40,655 bases of DNA from Bacteroidetes bacterium HGW-Bacteroidetes-17 (GCA_002840985.1 PHDM01000017.1:1-40655); one strand, 5' to 3'. Shown: positions 28,320 to 39,119, numbered from the stretch's first letter. Notes: generated by a model not told the origin, from the letters alone. Translations and numbers: made by a program.

Positions 28320-31300
28320 ATGAAAATTCTTTTTTTGAATAATTTTAGAAATGCATTAATATTTTGCATAACTGTTTCATTTTCAAATTCTGTTTTCGGT
28401 ATTGATTTGTATGTTAGCGGTGCGTCAAATCCAACAGCAGCAAACGGACGATATATACCAAATGGAACCTACAGTGGATATAATAGTTGGGTGCATGAAT
28501 CGGGGGGATATTACATATACAACGATACCTATGGAACTTCTGGAAGGTATTGGAATCTTGACACGGATTTTACTGATGAAGGTACTGCCCCAACTGTAAT
28601 ATTTTACTCAAGTGCTACTTCTACCGAAGCTTCGCCTGCGTCAGTGACAAATTGGAGCCCTGATACTGGCTATTCTGGGACACTTACTATCACAGAGGGT
28701 GCTCCTATTCCTGAAATTGATATTCAGGGGAATAGTGTTTCTATTACCTCTGGAGGTTCTGCAATTTCAAGTAATAATTTTACTAATCTCGGATCAGCCA
28801 ATATTTCGGGAGCAACGATTGTTCGAACTTATGCCATTAAAAATGTTGGTGGAACTACATTAACCCTAAGCGGGTCATCACCGTATATTACCATTAGTGG
28901 AGCTAATTCTTCCGACTTTTCGATAACTGGGATACCTACTGCTTCAATTGCAGCTAATTCTTCAACTACTTTTCAGATAACTTTTAATCCTTCAGCTTCT
29001 GGTAATCGAAACGCCTCCGTTTCTATCGGTAATAATGATTCAAATGAAGATCCATATACTTTCGCAATTCAAGGGTATGGGTATACACCCAGTAATTTGG
29101 TGATTACGGGTATTACAAGTCCTGCAAACGCCAACGGAACTTATGTTCATCAGGGAACAATTAACAACTTTCAGTACTGGAAACATCAGACCTTGGTTTA
29201 CTATATCTTTAACAACGTTTATAGCGGTACCAGTTACTGGAACATTGATGTAGATACGGATGATACTGATAATGATTACTTATTTGTAAAAGTTTCTGAA
29301 AGCGGTTCGCCTCAGGGGCTTTCAGGGTGGTCAGCCAACACTGCTGATCCGGTTCCTACAGGAAGTCCGGTTATTAATGATGCCAATCCAACACCCGATA
29401 TTGCATTAGCCGGAAACTATATAGATATCATCAATGATGATACAAGCCCTTCGTTTACAGATAACACCAATTTTGGTTCACTTAATGTTTCTTCAGGCAC
29501 TAGGTCACGAATTTTTAAAATTCATAATACGGGTAATTCCACTTTAAATCTTTCAGGAACTTCTCCATACATTACAATTGGTGGCGCAGCAGATTCTGAT
29601 TTCAGTATTACGATTCCTCCTTCACCTAATATTTCTGCAGGTGATTCGACCTCATTTGTGGTTACATTCGATCCAACAGCTGCTGGTACTCGAATTGCAA
29701 CGTTATCAATTGCTAGTGATGATCCGGATGAAAGTCCATACAATATTACGATCCAAGGTGATGGTTTTACTGCCAAAAATCTGATTGTTTCCGGTATTAC
29801 TACCCCTGATGTTGTTAACGGAAATTATATTCATCAGGGTATTTTAAATGAATTTCAATATTGGAAACACGAAACCCTAAATTATTATATTTATAACCAT
29901 AAATATTCCCCTGGAACAACACTTTACTGGAACATTGATAATGATACGGATGATGCCTTTTCTTATTATTATTCACACGATCATAACGAAGATGCTTCAC
30001 CAGTTAATGTTACAGTCTGGGATACTTCCGGAACCCATATGGGTGCAATAGGAATTCCTTTAATTATTTATGCTGGGCCAGAAATGAATGTAGAGGGGAA
30101 TAATGTTTCAATAGCAGATGGGGATTCATCACCTAGTACCACAGATTATACCGATTTTGGAAGTCAACCAGTCAGTAGTGGTAACATTGTAAGGACTTTT
30201 ACAATCGAAAATGCTGGAGCAGAAGCATTAACTTTGACAGGTAGTTCACCCTATGTTGCAATTTCAGGAACAAATGCAGCTGATTTTAGCGTGACTTCAA
30301 CACCTTCAAACAGCATTGCACCTTCGGGTTCAACTACTTTTCAAATAACCTTTAATCCTTCAGGAGGCGGAACGCGTTCTGCAACGATCAGCATAGCGAA
30401 TGATGATGATGATGAAAACCCTTACAATTTTAATATTCAGGGTACTGGATTGGTTCCTGAAATGAACGTCAAAGGCAACTCCGTTTCGATTGCTGATGGA
30501 GATGCAAGCCCCTCTGTAAGTGACAGTACCGATTTTGGAAGTCAAACAGTTAGCAGTGGTACAATTGTAAGATCTTATACCATTGAAAACTTAGGGGGAG
30601 ATGTCTTAAATTTAACAGGGAGTTCACCCTATGTTGCAATATTAGGAACAAATGCAGCTGATTTTAGTGTGACTGCAACACCTTCAAACAGCATCGCTGC
30701 TTCAGGTTCAACCACTTTTCAAATTACCTTCGATCCTTCAGCAGGCGGAACTCGTTCTGCAACGATCAGCATAGCCAATGATGATGATAATGAAAACCCC
30801 TATAATTTCAATATACAGGGTACAGGTTTGTTGCCTGAAATTAATGTAAAAGGGAATGGGACAAGTATTGGCGATGGCGATACGACCCCTAGTACTACGG
30901 ATAATACAGATTTTGGGAAAACAGATCTTGTTTCAGGTATGATAACAAAAACATTCACCATCGAAAATACTGGAGCAGATGTATTGAATATTTCTTCAAT
31001 CACACTTTCATCTACTACACATTTCGCATTTAGTTCCGCATTGCCTACATCTGTTGCAATTGGTGGCAGTGAAACTTTTGATGTCACATTTGACCCTGCC
31101 TCTGCCGGTGATCAAACAATTACTTTAACAATTAATAATGATGACAGTAACGAAGGAACTTACAACTTTAATATCAAAGGCAGGGGAGTGGATGTTGCTG
31201 TGCCTGTCACTCAGGCAAGTTCAGTTTTATTTTCACCCCATGCAACAAAAATGAGTGTGAGTTGGACAAATGGCAATGGAGGGAAACGTGCTGTTTTTGT

Positions 31301-34300
31301 AAAAGCAGCAACAACTGGAACTGCAGCTCCTGTAAATGATTCTGTTTATACTGCTAGTGCGGTTTTCGGAAGCGGGTCCGAAGTACCCTCATCAGGCTGG
31401 TATTGTGTTTACAATGATGTTGGAACAAACGTAAGTATTACAAACTTAATTCCCGGCACTGCATACCGAGTTATGGTATGTGAGTTTAATGAAAGTGAAG
31501 GACTGATTAGATACAACACGAGCACGGCCACAGGAAATCCAGCTAATCAGCAGGCTGTTTTAGTTTTAATAAATGAAGTTGATTCGGATAACCCAGGCAC
31601 TGATACCTTGCAATTCATCGAGTTGTACGATGGAGGAATTGGAAATGTGTCACTTGACGGATTGGCAATTGTTTTATTCAATGGTACCGATGATTTATCA
31701 TATCGTAGTGTCGATCTGGATGGCTATTCTACCGATGCCAACGGATATTTTGTTTATGGTAACCCCGGAGTTTCGGGTGTAGATCTTTCTGAGCTTAATA
31801 GCCTATTAATTCAAAATGGACCTGATGCTGCAGCATTATATTCTGACAACGCGGCAAATTATCCTAACGGAACTGCGATTTCTACAACTAATTTAATTGA
31901 TGCTATCGTTTACGATAATGGTGAGGCAGACGATGCCGGGTTGTTAGTTCTTCTAAATGCCAGTGAACCTCAAGTAAATGAAGATGGTAATTCAAACAAG
32001 CTCTATCATTCCTTGCAAAGAATTCCGAACGGAACAGGTGGGGCAAGAAATACTTCAGCTTATTCTGCAGAATGGCCTACTCCAAAAGCAGCTAATGCAC
32101 AAGCTCCTGAAATCCTTGTAGAAGGAAATAGTATTGAAATCGCTGACGGGGATGTAACGCCAGATGTTGCAGATTCTACTGATTTCGGGAAAGCCGATCT
32201 TCTTTCAGGAACAATCACAAAAACATACACCATTAAAAACTATGGAACTGTTTCGCTAACAATCAGCTCAATAACGCTTTCAGATAATACTCATTTTCAA
32301 ATATCAGGAAGTACGCCAACAACAGTGAGTGCTAATGGTAGCGAATCTTTTAGCATTATATTCGATCCTTCGGCTGCAGGCACTCAAACAACTACCGTTA
32401 CCATTAATAGTAATGATCCTGATGAAGCTGCATTTGATTTTAGTATCAAAGGAACGGGCATCACTGCTCCTGTTTTGGCATCCATTGAAATATCTGCTTT
32501 AAGTTATACTGAAGGAGATACCGCCACCATATTAACAAGTACCATTACAATCAGTGATGATGATGACACAAACATTGATACTGCATCAATACAAATTATA
32601 GGTAATTATCAGAACGGTGAAGATGTTCTCAGCTTTACTAATCAAAACGGAATATCAGGAACCTGGACAGCAGGTACGGGAACAATTTCTTTATCAGGTA
32701 GTGCAAGTAAAACGAACTATGAAACTGCACTTAGGAGTGTTAAATACAATAATTCAGATGAAAACCCGACTACCTTGACCAGAACTGTAAGTTTCATGGT
32801 TAATGACGGGGAACAGAACAGTAATATTGAAACTCGTGAAATTAGTATTTCGTCAATAAATGATGATCCGACAATTACAGGTTTGCCAACAGACATAGCC
32901 GTTTTAGAAGATGTTGCAAGCAGTGTAGATTTGTCTGCGACAACTTTTGGTGATGTTGATGCGGGTTCGGATAGTATTAAGCTTTCCATTAAAGCAGGAT
33001 CGGGTACTCTTTCTGTAGCGGCAAGTGGCGGATTATCGTTTACAGGTAATGCCAGCGATTCTATTACAATAATAGGGACTGCTTCGAACATCGATACATA
33101 TTTAAATACAGCCTCTAACATATTATATACAAGCGCTTCAAATGAAAACGGAAATGATGCAACCACCCTCACTTTAATAGCCAATGATCAGGGTTATACT
33201 GGATCCGGAGGCGGATCAAATGTTACTCTTGGAACAGTTAACGTCGATATAACAGCAGTAAACGATCCACCGGTTGTTGATAGTGTTTTTGGCGATAATA
33301 CAAGTGAGGTTGTAGCCGGATCGGGCGCACAGAATATTACTGATTTTGATGATGCTACAGTCACCAATGTTGATTCGCCAGATTATAATGGTGGCTTTTT
33401 GACAATCTCTCAATCCGTCGGTACGGCAAATGGCAGCTTTGGTGTAGACGGAACGAGTGTTACATCAGGCGGGGATGAAACAATTGCAGCGGGAGAAACA
33501 ATTAGTGTGGGAGGTACTAGTATTGGCACTGTTGACGGGATAGATGACGGCCAAAGTGGAAACTCATTACAAATAGATTTTAATTCAAGTGCGACCAGTG
33601 CGCGTATACAATCGCTCATCAGAAGTCTAACTTATTCGTCACCATCCGGACTTGACTCAAGAATATTCACGCTCACACTTAACGACAATGATGGAACAAC
33701 AAATAGTGGCGATCAGGATGCTTCAGGCAACTTTGTAATTACTGTAACTCCCAATCCTCCGGTTTTAGGAAATATCGATGGAGATAGCCTTTCAATACCT
33801 GTCGGCGGCGCTGCTGTCAAAATAGATATCGGCGGAAACGCTACCGTTACTGATGGAGATTCACCGAATTTTAATACTGGTTTTATTACAATAGTACAAA
33901 ATACCGGAACAGCAAATGGGAACTTTTCCGTTGATGGAACAACTGTTGTCTCCGGAGCAGATGCTGCAATCGTTAATGGCGAAAACATAGTTGTCAGTGC
34001 AATAACAATCGGAACAGTGTCTGCTAATGACGGTCAGAGTGGAAACAATCTCACCATTAATTTTAACTCAAATGCAACACCGGCTAGAGTACAAACACTT
34101 TTAAGAAACATTAAATATGCCGCTCCTTCCGGAGCAGGAAACAGAACATTTACTGTCTCAGTTAAGGATGCCTCCACAAATGGTGCTATTGGCACAGCAG
34201 ATATTACAATTACAGTTGTCCCACCGGAAATGGATTTAAAACAAGGAACAACTGCAATTGCAGACGGTGGCAGTTACAATTTTGGGAGCAAAATCCCTCA

Positions 34301-37295
34301 TTCAAATGCCGATATTATATTCACTATTCACAACACTTTAGCGGGTGTTCTATCCATCACTACACCGCTTACATTGGGTGGTGCAGATGCAGGGCAATTT
34401 AGTATTCAAGCACAGCCTTCCGCTACTGTTGCAGGGAATGATTCTACAACATTCACAATAAGGTTCACACCTACTACCATAGGTTCAAAAACCGCCACAC
34501 TGGCAATTACAAATAGTGATGGGGACGAAAATCCTTACAATGTTACTTTAAACGGAACTGGAGGTACTCCCCCAACCGGATCAAATGAAGCTGACACCAT
34601 TTGCGAAAACCAGTCTTATGCTTTTGCAAGCGATGATTTTACTTTTAACGATGCTGACGGCGACAGTTTTGCTGGAATAAAAATTATTACGCTAGAAACT
34701 GCCGGAGAACTTAAATACAATAATATTGATGTGACAGCCGGACTTGATTGTCCTGATATTTCAAAATTGGTATTTATCCCGCAATCAAATACTAATGGTT
34801 CTCCTTATGCTACTTTTACCTTTAAGGTAAAAGATAATCAGGGAGTTTATAGTGAGGCTACATACACCCTGACTATTTCGGTTCTCCCTGAATTTATTGC
34901 AGGTACGCTCAGCGAAAGTCAAACACTCTGTTACAATATTACTCCAACCAGACTAATAAGTACAACACCTACAGGAGGTTTAGCCCCTTATACCTATCAG
35001 TGGCAAAGTTCGACTGATGGGGCAAATTTTAATGATATTGCAGGAGAAACAACTTTAGAGTATCAGCCTCCGGCTTTAGCACAGACTACTTATTACAGGT
35101 TATTACAAACTTCTTTTACGGGTTGCGGAACTATTGCAACGAATATTGTGACTATAAATGTTCACTCCGAATTTCAGGTTGGTTCAATTTCGGGATCGCA
35201 GGTATTGTATTACAGAACTACACCCGAAAAATTTATTGGTATTGCTCCGACAGGGGGTACAACTCCGTATTCCTATCAATGGCAAAAATCTTATGAAGGG
35301 AATAATTTTACGGATATCCCGGGAGCGACCAATTTGGATTATCAGGCAGGAGGGGAATACAGAACGACCTATTTCCGATTGAGGCAGACTTCTGCCACGG
35401 GTTGTGGAACAGAATTTACAAACAAGTTAAGCATGGTTGTATTTCCGGAGTTTGAAGTAGGGTCAATCAAAGAGGATCAATACATTTCTTACAATAGTGC
35501 TCCTGTAAAATTAATTGGGAAAGAACCCAGGGGAGGGTGGCCTCCATATACTTACCAATGGCAAAGTTCAAATGATGGAACAACCTTTACGGATATAGTT
35601 GGAGCGACAGGTTTGGATTATCAACCGGAAGCCCTGACTGATACCACTTTTTACAGGTTGATCCAATCATCTTCACACGATTATGCAGATAAAGCTACAA
35701 ATATTGTAACTATTTACATTTATCCGGAATTTGAAGTCGGGCGTATTTCAGGAGATCAAACTGTTTGTTACAATACTTCACCCGATTTGATTATTGGTAC
35801 AGAGCCAACAGGTGGAAATCTTCCTTATTCCTACCAATGGCAACAATCTTCAGATGGAGTGAATTTTACGGATATTGCCGGGGCCATTGACTTGAGTTAT
35901 CAAGCTCCTGCAATTACAGAGAAAACCTATTTCCGTCAAATTCAAACTTCTGCTAGCAACTGTGGAAGTTTTGCAACTGAGAATGTAACGATAACAATTC
36001 AATCGCTACCAAACGTAGATATTGGCAATGATCAGGCTATGATTTGTCCAAACCAAGGCTATCAACTATCTGCTGTTGCCGAAAACTACGGGTCATTGAC
36101 ATGGACCAGTTTAGGGGATGGGAGCTTTAGCGATGTAAATATTTTAAATCCGGTTTATATCCCTGGACAGAATGATATAGCAAGTGGTTCAGTAACTTTA
36201 GTTATTAATGCCATCGGAACTTCTCCTTGCGAAATGCTCGCTTCTGATCAAATGATTCTTTTGTTTTATCCAACATTGGTAATAAATGCCGGCAAGGATT
36301 TGACAGTTTATGAGAACTCTCAAATACAACTCAATGCAACGGTTACAGGCACAGGTAATTATTCTTATTTATGGTCCCCGGCCGAATTAGTTTCTGACCC
36401 AACAATCCTAAATCCTGTCACAAATCCTATTACAGATTCAATATCCTATACTTTACGGGTAACCAGTATTGAAACAGGCTGTAGTTTTTACGATCATGTA
36501 ATTTTCAAGATTGAACCGGGCGTGACCTATCAAATTAAAGGTATCATTTCAACAGTGAGTTTAAAAAATACCTTGCCTGTTACCAATGTGTTTTTTACAG
36601 GAATCAATAAAACAACTGTAACGAACGATCAAGGGGAATACATCATGATGGTACCTTCCGGTTATTCCGGTTGGGCAATCCCTTCCCGTCCAGGTTACGT
36701 TTTTGAACCCGACAGCATTGGCTTTTTTTATGTTGCTGAAGATCTTATTGCACAAAATTATGGTGGCGCTTTGTACATGAGGGCTAAAGCTACTCCCGAC
36801 TCGATCATTGCCGGACAAAGTGTTCAATTATCTGTTGAGTTGATTAATTCTACAAATCCGATATCGGCTTGCAGCTGGCAGGATGAAAACGGAGAGTTTT
36901 GTAATGAAAACAGTACTTTTGTAGTACCAACACATACTACACTTTATGTTGTTTATGTCGAGGATGGATACGAAAAAACATTTGATACTGTCAGGGTATA
37001 TGTGTCAACTACTACCAGTATTGATGATCCAAAGACGAATCATGATAAAATATCGATTTATCCAAATCCGACAAAAAATATTGTCCACATCGAAATTGGT
37101 GGCGAATTGAATGCTCAAATGATTTCTATCGTAAATCCAAATGGAATTCTTGTCAGGCAAATAAAGTTGCCAGAATCAATGTATGATAAGAAAGTTGAAA
37201 TCAGCCTTGAAAATCTGATTAAAGGTTCTTATTACCTTTTAATCACAAATAGCAAAGGTGAATTCATTGCTACCAAAAAAGTGATAAAAAACTGA
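28320..37295 (+). CDS. Giant modular secreted/cell-surface protein with type IX secretion C-terminal sorting domain
   Basis: 2991 aa. Signal peptide; three YW-rich modules alternating with ASH/choice-of-anchor-D domains; further ASH domains; lamin-tail-like domain (VLINEVDSDNPGTDTLQFIELYDGG); cadherin-like repeats; four Ig-like repeats of exactly 93 aa; C-terminal ISIYPNPTKNIVHIEIGG...GSYYLLITNSKGEFIATKKVIKN. Confidence 0.95.
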   Translation: MKILFLNNFRNALIFCITVSFSNSVFGIDLYVSGASNPTAANGRYIPNGTYSGYNSWVHESGGYYIYNDTYGTSGRYWNLDTDFTDEGTAPTVIFYSSATSTEASPASVTNWSPDTGYSGTLTITEGAPIPEIDIQGNSVSITSGGSAISSNNFTNLGSANISGATIVRTYAIKNVGGTTLTLSGSSPYITISGANSSDFSITGIPTASIAANSSTTFQITFNPSASGNRNASVSIGNNDSNEDPYTFAIQGYGYTPSNLVITGITSPANANGTYVHQGTINNFQYWKHQTLVYYIFNNVYSGTSYWNIDVDTDDTDNDYLFVKVSESGSPQGLSGWSANTADPVPTGSPVINDANPTPDIALAGNYIDIINDDTSPSFTDNTNFGSLNVSSGTRSRIFKIHNTGNSTLNLSGTSPYITIGGAADSDFSITIPPSPNISAGDSTSFVVTFDPTAAGTRIATLSIASDDPDESPYNITIQGDGFTAKNLIVSGITTPDVVNGNYIHQGILNEFQYWKHETLNYYIYNHKYSPGTTLYWNIDNDTDDAFSYYYSHDHNEDASPVNVTVWDTSGTHMGAIGIPLIIYAGPEMNVEGNNVSIADGDSSPSTTDYTDFGSQPVSSGNIVRTFTIENAGAEALTLTGSSPYVAISGTNAADFSVTSTPSNSIAPSGSTTFQITFNPSGGGTRSATISIANDDDDENPYNFNIQGTGLVPEMNVKGNSVSIADGDASPSVSDSTDFGSQTVSSGTIVRSYTIENLGGDVLNLTGSSPYVAILGTNAADFSVTATPSNSIAASGSTTFQITFDPSAGGTRSATISIANDDDNENPYNFNIQGTGLLPEINVKGNGTSIGDGDTTPSTTDNTDFGKTDLVSGMITKTFTIENTGADVLNISSITLSSTTHFAFSSALPTSVAIGGSETFDVTFDPASAGDQTITLTINNDDSNEGTYNFNIKGRGVDVAVPVTQASSVLFSPHATKMSVSWTNGNGGKRAVFVKAATTGTAAPVNDSVYTASAVFGSGSEVPSSGWYCVYNDVGTNVSITNLIPGTAYRVMVCEFNESEGLIRYNTSTATGNPANQQAVLVLINEVDSDNPGTDTLQFIELYDGGIGNVSLDGLAIVLFNGTDDLSYRSVDLDGYSTDANGYFVYGNPGVSGVDLSELNSLLIQNGPDAAALYSDNAANYPNGTAISTTNLIDAIVYDNGEADDAGLLVLLNASEPQVNEDGNSNKLYHSLQRIPNGTGGARNTSAYSAEWPTPKAANAQAPEILVEGNSIEIADGDVTPDVADSTDFGKADLLSGTITKTYTIKNYGTVSLTISSITLSDNTHFQISGSTPTTVSANGSESFSIIFDPSAAGTQTTTVTINSNDPDEAAFDFSIKGTGITAPVLASIEISALSYTEGDTATILTSTITISDDDDTNIDTASIQIIGNYQNGEDVLSFTNQNGISGTWTAGTGTISLSGSASKTNYETALRSVKYNNSDENPTTLTRTVSFMVNDGEQNSNIETREISISSINDDPTITGLPTDIAVLEDVASSVDLSATTFGDVDAGSDSIKLSIKAGSGTLSVAASGGLSFTGNASDSITIIGTASNIDTYLNTASNILYTSASNENGNDATTLTLIANDQGYTGSGGGSNVTLGTVNVDITAVNDPPVVDSVFGDNTSEVVAGSGAQNITDFDDATVTNVDSPDYNGGFLTISQSVGTANGSFGVDGTSVTSGGDETIAAGETISVGGTSIGTVDGIDDGQSGNSLQIDFNSSATSARIQSLIRSLTYSSPSGLDSRIFTLTLNDNDGTTNSGDQDASGNFVITVTPNPPVLGNIDGDSLSIPVGGAAVKIDIGGNATVTDGDSPNFNTGFITIVQNTGTANGNFSVDGTTVVSGADAAIVNGENIVVSAITIGTVSANDGQSGNNLTINFNSNATPARVQTLLRNIKYAAPSGAGNRTFTVSVKDASTNGAIGTADITITVVPPEMDLKQGTTAIADGGSYNFGSKIPHSNADIIFTIHNTLAGVLSITTPLTLGGADAGQFSIQAQPSATVAGNDSTTFTIRFTPTTIGSKTATLAITNSDGDENPYNVTLNGTGGTPPTGSNEADTICENQSYAFASDDFTFNDADGDSFAGIKIITLETAGELKYNNIDVTAGLDCPDISKLVFIPQSNTNGSPYATFTFKVKDNQGVYSEATYTLTISVLPEFIAGTLSESQTLCYNITPTRLISTTPTGGLAPYTYQWQSSTDGANFNDIAGETTLEYQPPALAQTTYYRLLQTSFTGCGTIATNIVTINVHSEFQVGSISGSQVLYYRTTPEKFIGIAPTGGTTPYSYQWQKSYEGNNFTDIPGATNLDYQAGGEYRTTYFRLRQTSATGCGTEFTNKLSMVVFPEFEVGSIKEDQYISYNSAPVKLIGKEPRGGWPPYTYQWQSSNDGTTFTDIVGATGLDYQPEALTDTTFYRLIQSSSHDYADKATNIVTIYIYPEFEVGRISGDQTVCYNTSPDLIIGTEPTGGNLPYSYQWQQSSDGVNFTDIAGAIDLSYQAPAITEKTYFRQIQTSASNCGSFATENVTITIQSLPNVDIGNDQAMICPNQGYQLSAVAENYGSLTWTSLGDGSFSDVNILNPVYIPGQNDIASGSVTLVINAIGTSPCEMLASDQMILLFYPTLVINAGKDLTVYENSQIQLNATVTGTGNYSYLWSPAELVSDPTILNPVTNPITDSISYTLRVTSIETGCSFYDHVIFKIEPGVTYQIKGIISTVSLKNTLPVTNVFFTGINKTTVTNDQGEYIMMVPSGYSGWAIPSRPGYVFEPDSIGFFYVAEDLIAQNYGGALYMRAKATPDSIIAGQSVQLSVELINSTNPISACSWQDENGEFCNENSTFVVPTHTTLYVVYVEDGYEKTFDTVRVYVSTTTSIDDPKTNHDKISIYPNPTKNIVHIEIGGELNAQMISIVNPNGILVRQIKLPESMYDKKVEISLENLIKGSYYLLITNSKGEFIATKKVIKN
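30078..30833 (+). repeat. Tandem duplication of a 378-bp (126-aa) ASH-domain unit
   Basis: Units start at 30078 and 30456 and end at 30833. Long near-identical stretches, e.g. TGSSPYVAISGTNAADFSVTSTPSNSIAPSGSTTFQITFNPSGGGTRSATISIANDDDDENPYNFNIQGTGLVPE against TGSSPYVAILGTNAADFSVTATPSNSIAASGSTTFQITFDPSAGGTRSATISIANDDDNENPYNFNIQGTGLLPE. Confidence 0.92.
34890..36005 (+). repeat. Four tandem 279-bp (93-aa) Ig-like units
   Basis: Units start at 34890, 35169, 35448 and 35727, each with EF(x)VGxI...PTGGxxPYxYQWQxSxDGxxFTDIxGAxxLxYQ... Confidence 0.92.
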
Positions 37296-37310
37296 TTGGG
37301 TAGTCCGTTA

Positions 37311-39119
37311 TTATTCAACTAGTATTGATACTGCAACAATTCCAGGTCCGGTATTGGCACCCAAAACAGGCGATGCTTCATGAATAAAAAGTGGTTCTTT
37401 TTTAAAAATACCGGTCAGTTCTTTTGCATACTCTTTAGCAGTTATTAAATTATCAGCATGGGTTATGGCATATCCCCATATCTGATTATTTGCAGCTAAT
37501 TTTAGCGCATGCTTTAAAAGATTTTTTTTACTGCCATTTTCAGTAAATGATTTTTCCAATAAAACTGATTTCCCATCTTTATCAATGCTTATGATGGGTT
37601 TTAAATTGAGTAATTTTCCGATAAATCCTTTCAACGGATTTACACGACCACTGCGCGCGATATATTTCAGTGATTTAACACTTACATATATTTCAGATTT
37701 TTGAATCCACTCGTCTGTCATTAAAATCAATTGCTCATGATTATATTCACCTGATTCACTAGCTTTTGCTAATCTTAGTACAATAAGTCCTAGTCCTGCT
37801 GTTAAACGCTTTGAGTCAATAACAGTGATTTTGGTCCTGGTTTGTAAACCAATTGTTTTTGCTGCTTTTTGGCTATTAGAAAATGTACCGCTTAATGCGT
37901 TACTTAGTTGAACTGCAATAATAGAATCGTAATGCGAGCTAAGAAATGAAAATTTATTGGAGAATAATTCAAAAGTTGGTTGAGCAGTTGTAGGATTTTT
38001 TTTAAGGTTAGGAAACATCTTGTAAAATTTTTCCGCTTTTAAAGTCACTCGATCTAAATAATAGCTGTCACCGATATGAACCGTTAGTGGAACAACGTTA
38101 ATTTGATGTTTTTGGATTAATTCATCAGGTAAATCACAGGTTGAATCTGTTACAATAGCAATTGGACCCAATTTATTGGTCATCACTTGATTTTGCATGA
38201 CCATATCATCCACTTTCTGGTAAGTGATATCGCCATACTTATGGATTTCTTCAAATATATTTGCCGGATCATCGGTATGAATGTGAATTCTTAGTTTTGC
38301 CGGAGAACCTGCAATTACTAATGAATCACCCATATCCAGTATCTTGTCTAAAATGACCTTTTTGTCAAGCTTTTCTCCTTCTAACATGGCTTCTGTACAA
38401 TACCGAAAAGTAATCTCATCATGTGATAAAAGTTCTGCCTCAGCTGATTGCACTTTAATAATATTTCGGGCAGGAAGGATTCTTTTAACTTCTCCATGAT
38501 TGAAAAAATCGATCATTCCTTCCAGAAATACCACAAATCCTTTAGCTCCGGAATCAACTACTTTGGCCTTTTTAAGTACATCTAATTTTTCGGTTGTCTC
38601 TTTTAAAGAGGTTCGCGCAGAATGAATCGACTCAGAGATTAGCTTTTTGAAGTCGTCAAATTTATATTTTACTTTATCAATGTGTTCAACCCATTCTCGC
38701 ATCACCGTAATCATAGTTCCTTCCACAGGGTTTGCGATGGCTTCGTACGCATATTTTATGGATTCGACAAGAATTCCTGCGAATGAATTGACATTGACAC
38801 GTTGCCCTGCCTTGATCTCATTACTAAAACCATATAGAAATTGCGCGAAAATAATTCCGGAATTTCCTCTTGCACCAATCAGGGCAGCATTAGCTATAGC
38901 TTCTGCAGTCTGTTTAAGATTATGGGTAGGGATCGATGTATTAATAATAGCACGCATAGTAGAAACCAGATTAGTTCCTGTATCTGCATCAGCCACAGGG
39001 AATACATTTATTTTATTCAACAATTCCTGATTGTCGAAAATTCTTTGTGCCCCGGCCAAAAAGCTAAAATACAATTGCTTTCCATCAAGTTCCTTGCTAT
39101 TGGGTATATAAGTTGGCAA
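37311..39119 (-). CDS. DAK2 (FakA-like) and DegV (FakB-like) fusion protein
   Basis: 602 aa. N-terminal DhaL/DAK2: NVFPVADADTGTNLVSTMRAI, GARGNSGIIFAQFL, HIHTDDPANIF. C-terminal DegV: IAIVTDSTCDLPDELIQKHQINVVPLTVHIGDSYYLDRVTL, LSNALSGTFSNSQKAA. Confidence 0.95.
   Translation of the reverse strand: MPTYIPNSKELDGKQLYFSFLAGAQRIFDNQELLNKINVFPVADADTGTNLVSTMRAIINTSIPTHNLKQTAEAIANAALIGARGNSGIIFAQFLYGFSNEIKAGQRVNVNSFAGILVESIKYAYEAIANPVEGTMITVMREWVEHIDKVKYKFDDFKKLISESIHSARTSLKETTEKLDVLKKAKVVDSGAKGFVVFLEGMIDFFNHGEVKRILPARNIIKVQSAEAELLSHDEITFRYCTEAMLEGEKLDKKVILDKILDMGDSLVIAGSPAKLRIHIHTDDPANIFEEIHKYGDITYQKVDDMVMQNQVMTNKLGPIAIVTDSTCDLPDELIQKHQINVVPLTVHIGDSYYLDRVTLKAEKFYKMFPNLKKNPTTAQPTFELFSNKFSFLSSHYDSIIAVQLSNALSGTFSNSQKAAKTIGLQTRTKITVIDSKRLTAGLGLIVLRLAKASESGEYNHEQLILMTDEWIQKSEIYVSVKSLKYIARSGRVNPLKGFIGKLLNLKPIISIDKDGKSVLLEKSFTENGSKKNLLKHALKLAANNQIWGYAITHADNLITAKEYAKELTGIFKKEPLFIHEASPVLGANTGPGIVAVSILVE

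Noticed and set aside
32717-33988. Minus-strand ORFs of 155, 69 and 91 aa inside the giant gene
   Set aside because: Antisense to the well-supported secreted-protein frame; a by-product of repetitive Ser/Thr/Gly codons.
28401-36005. Repeats in the giant gene considered as a CRISPR array
   Set aside because: Units are in-frame protein domains of 279-690 bp, not short repeats with unique spacers.
37296-37310. Bidirectional terminator between the convergent giant gene and the DAK2-DegV gene
   Set aside because: Only 15 bp separate the stops and no convincing stem-loop is visible.
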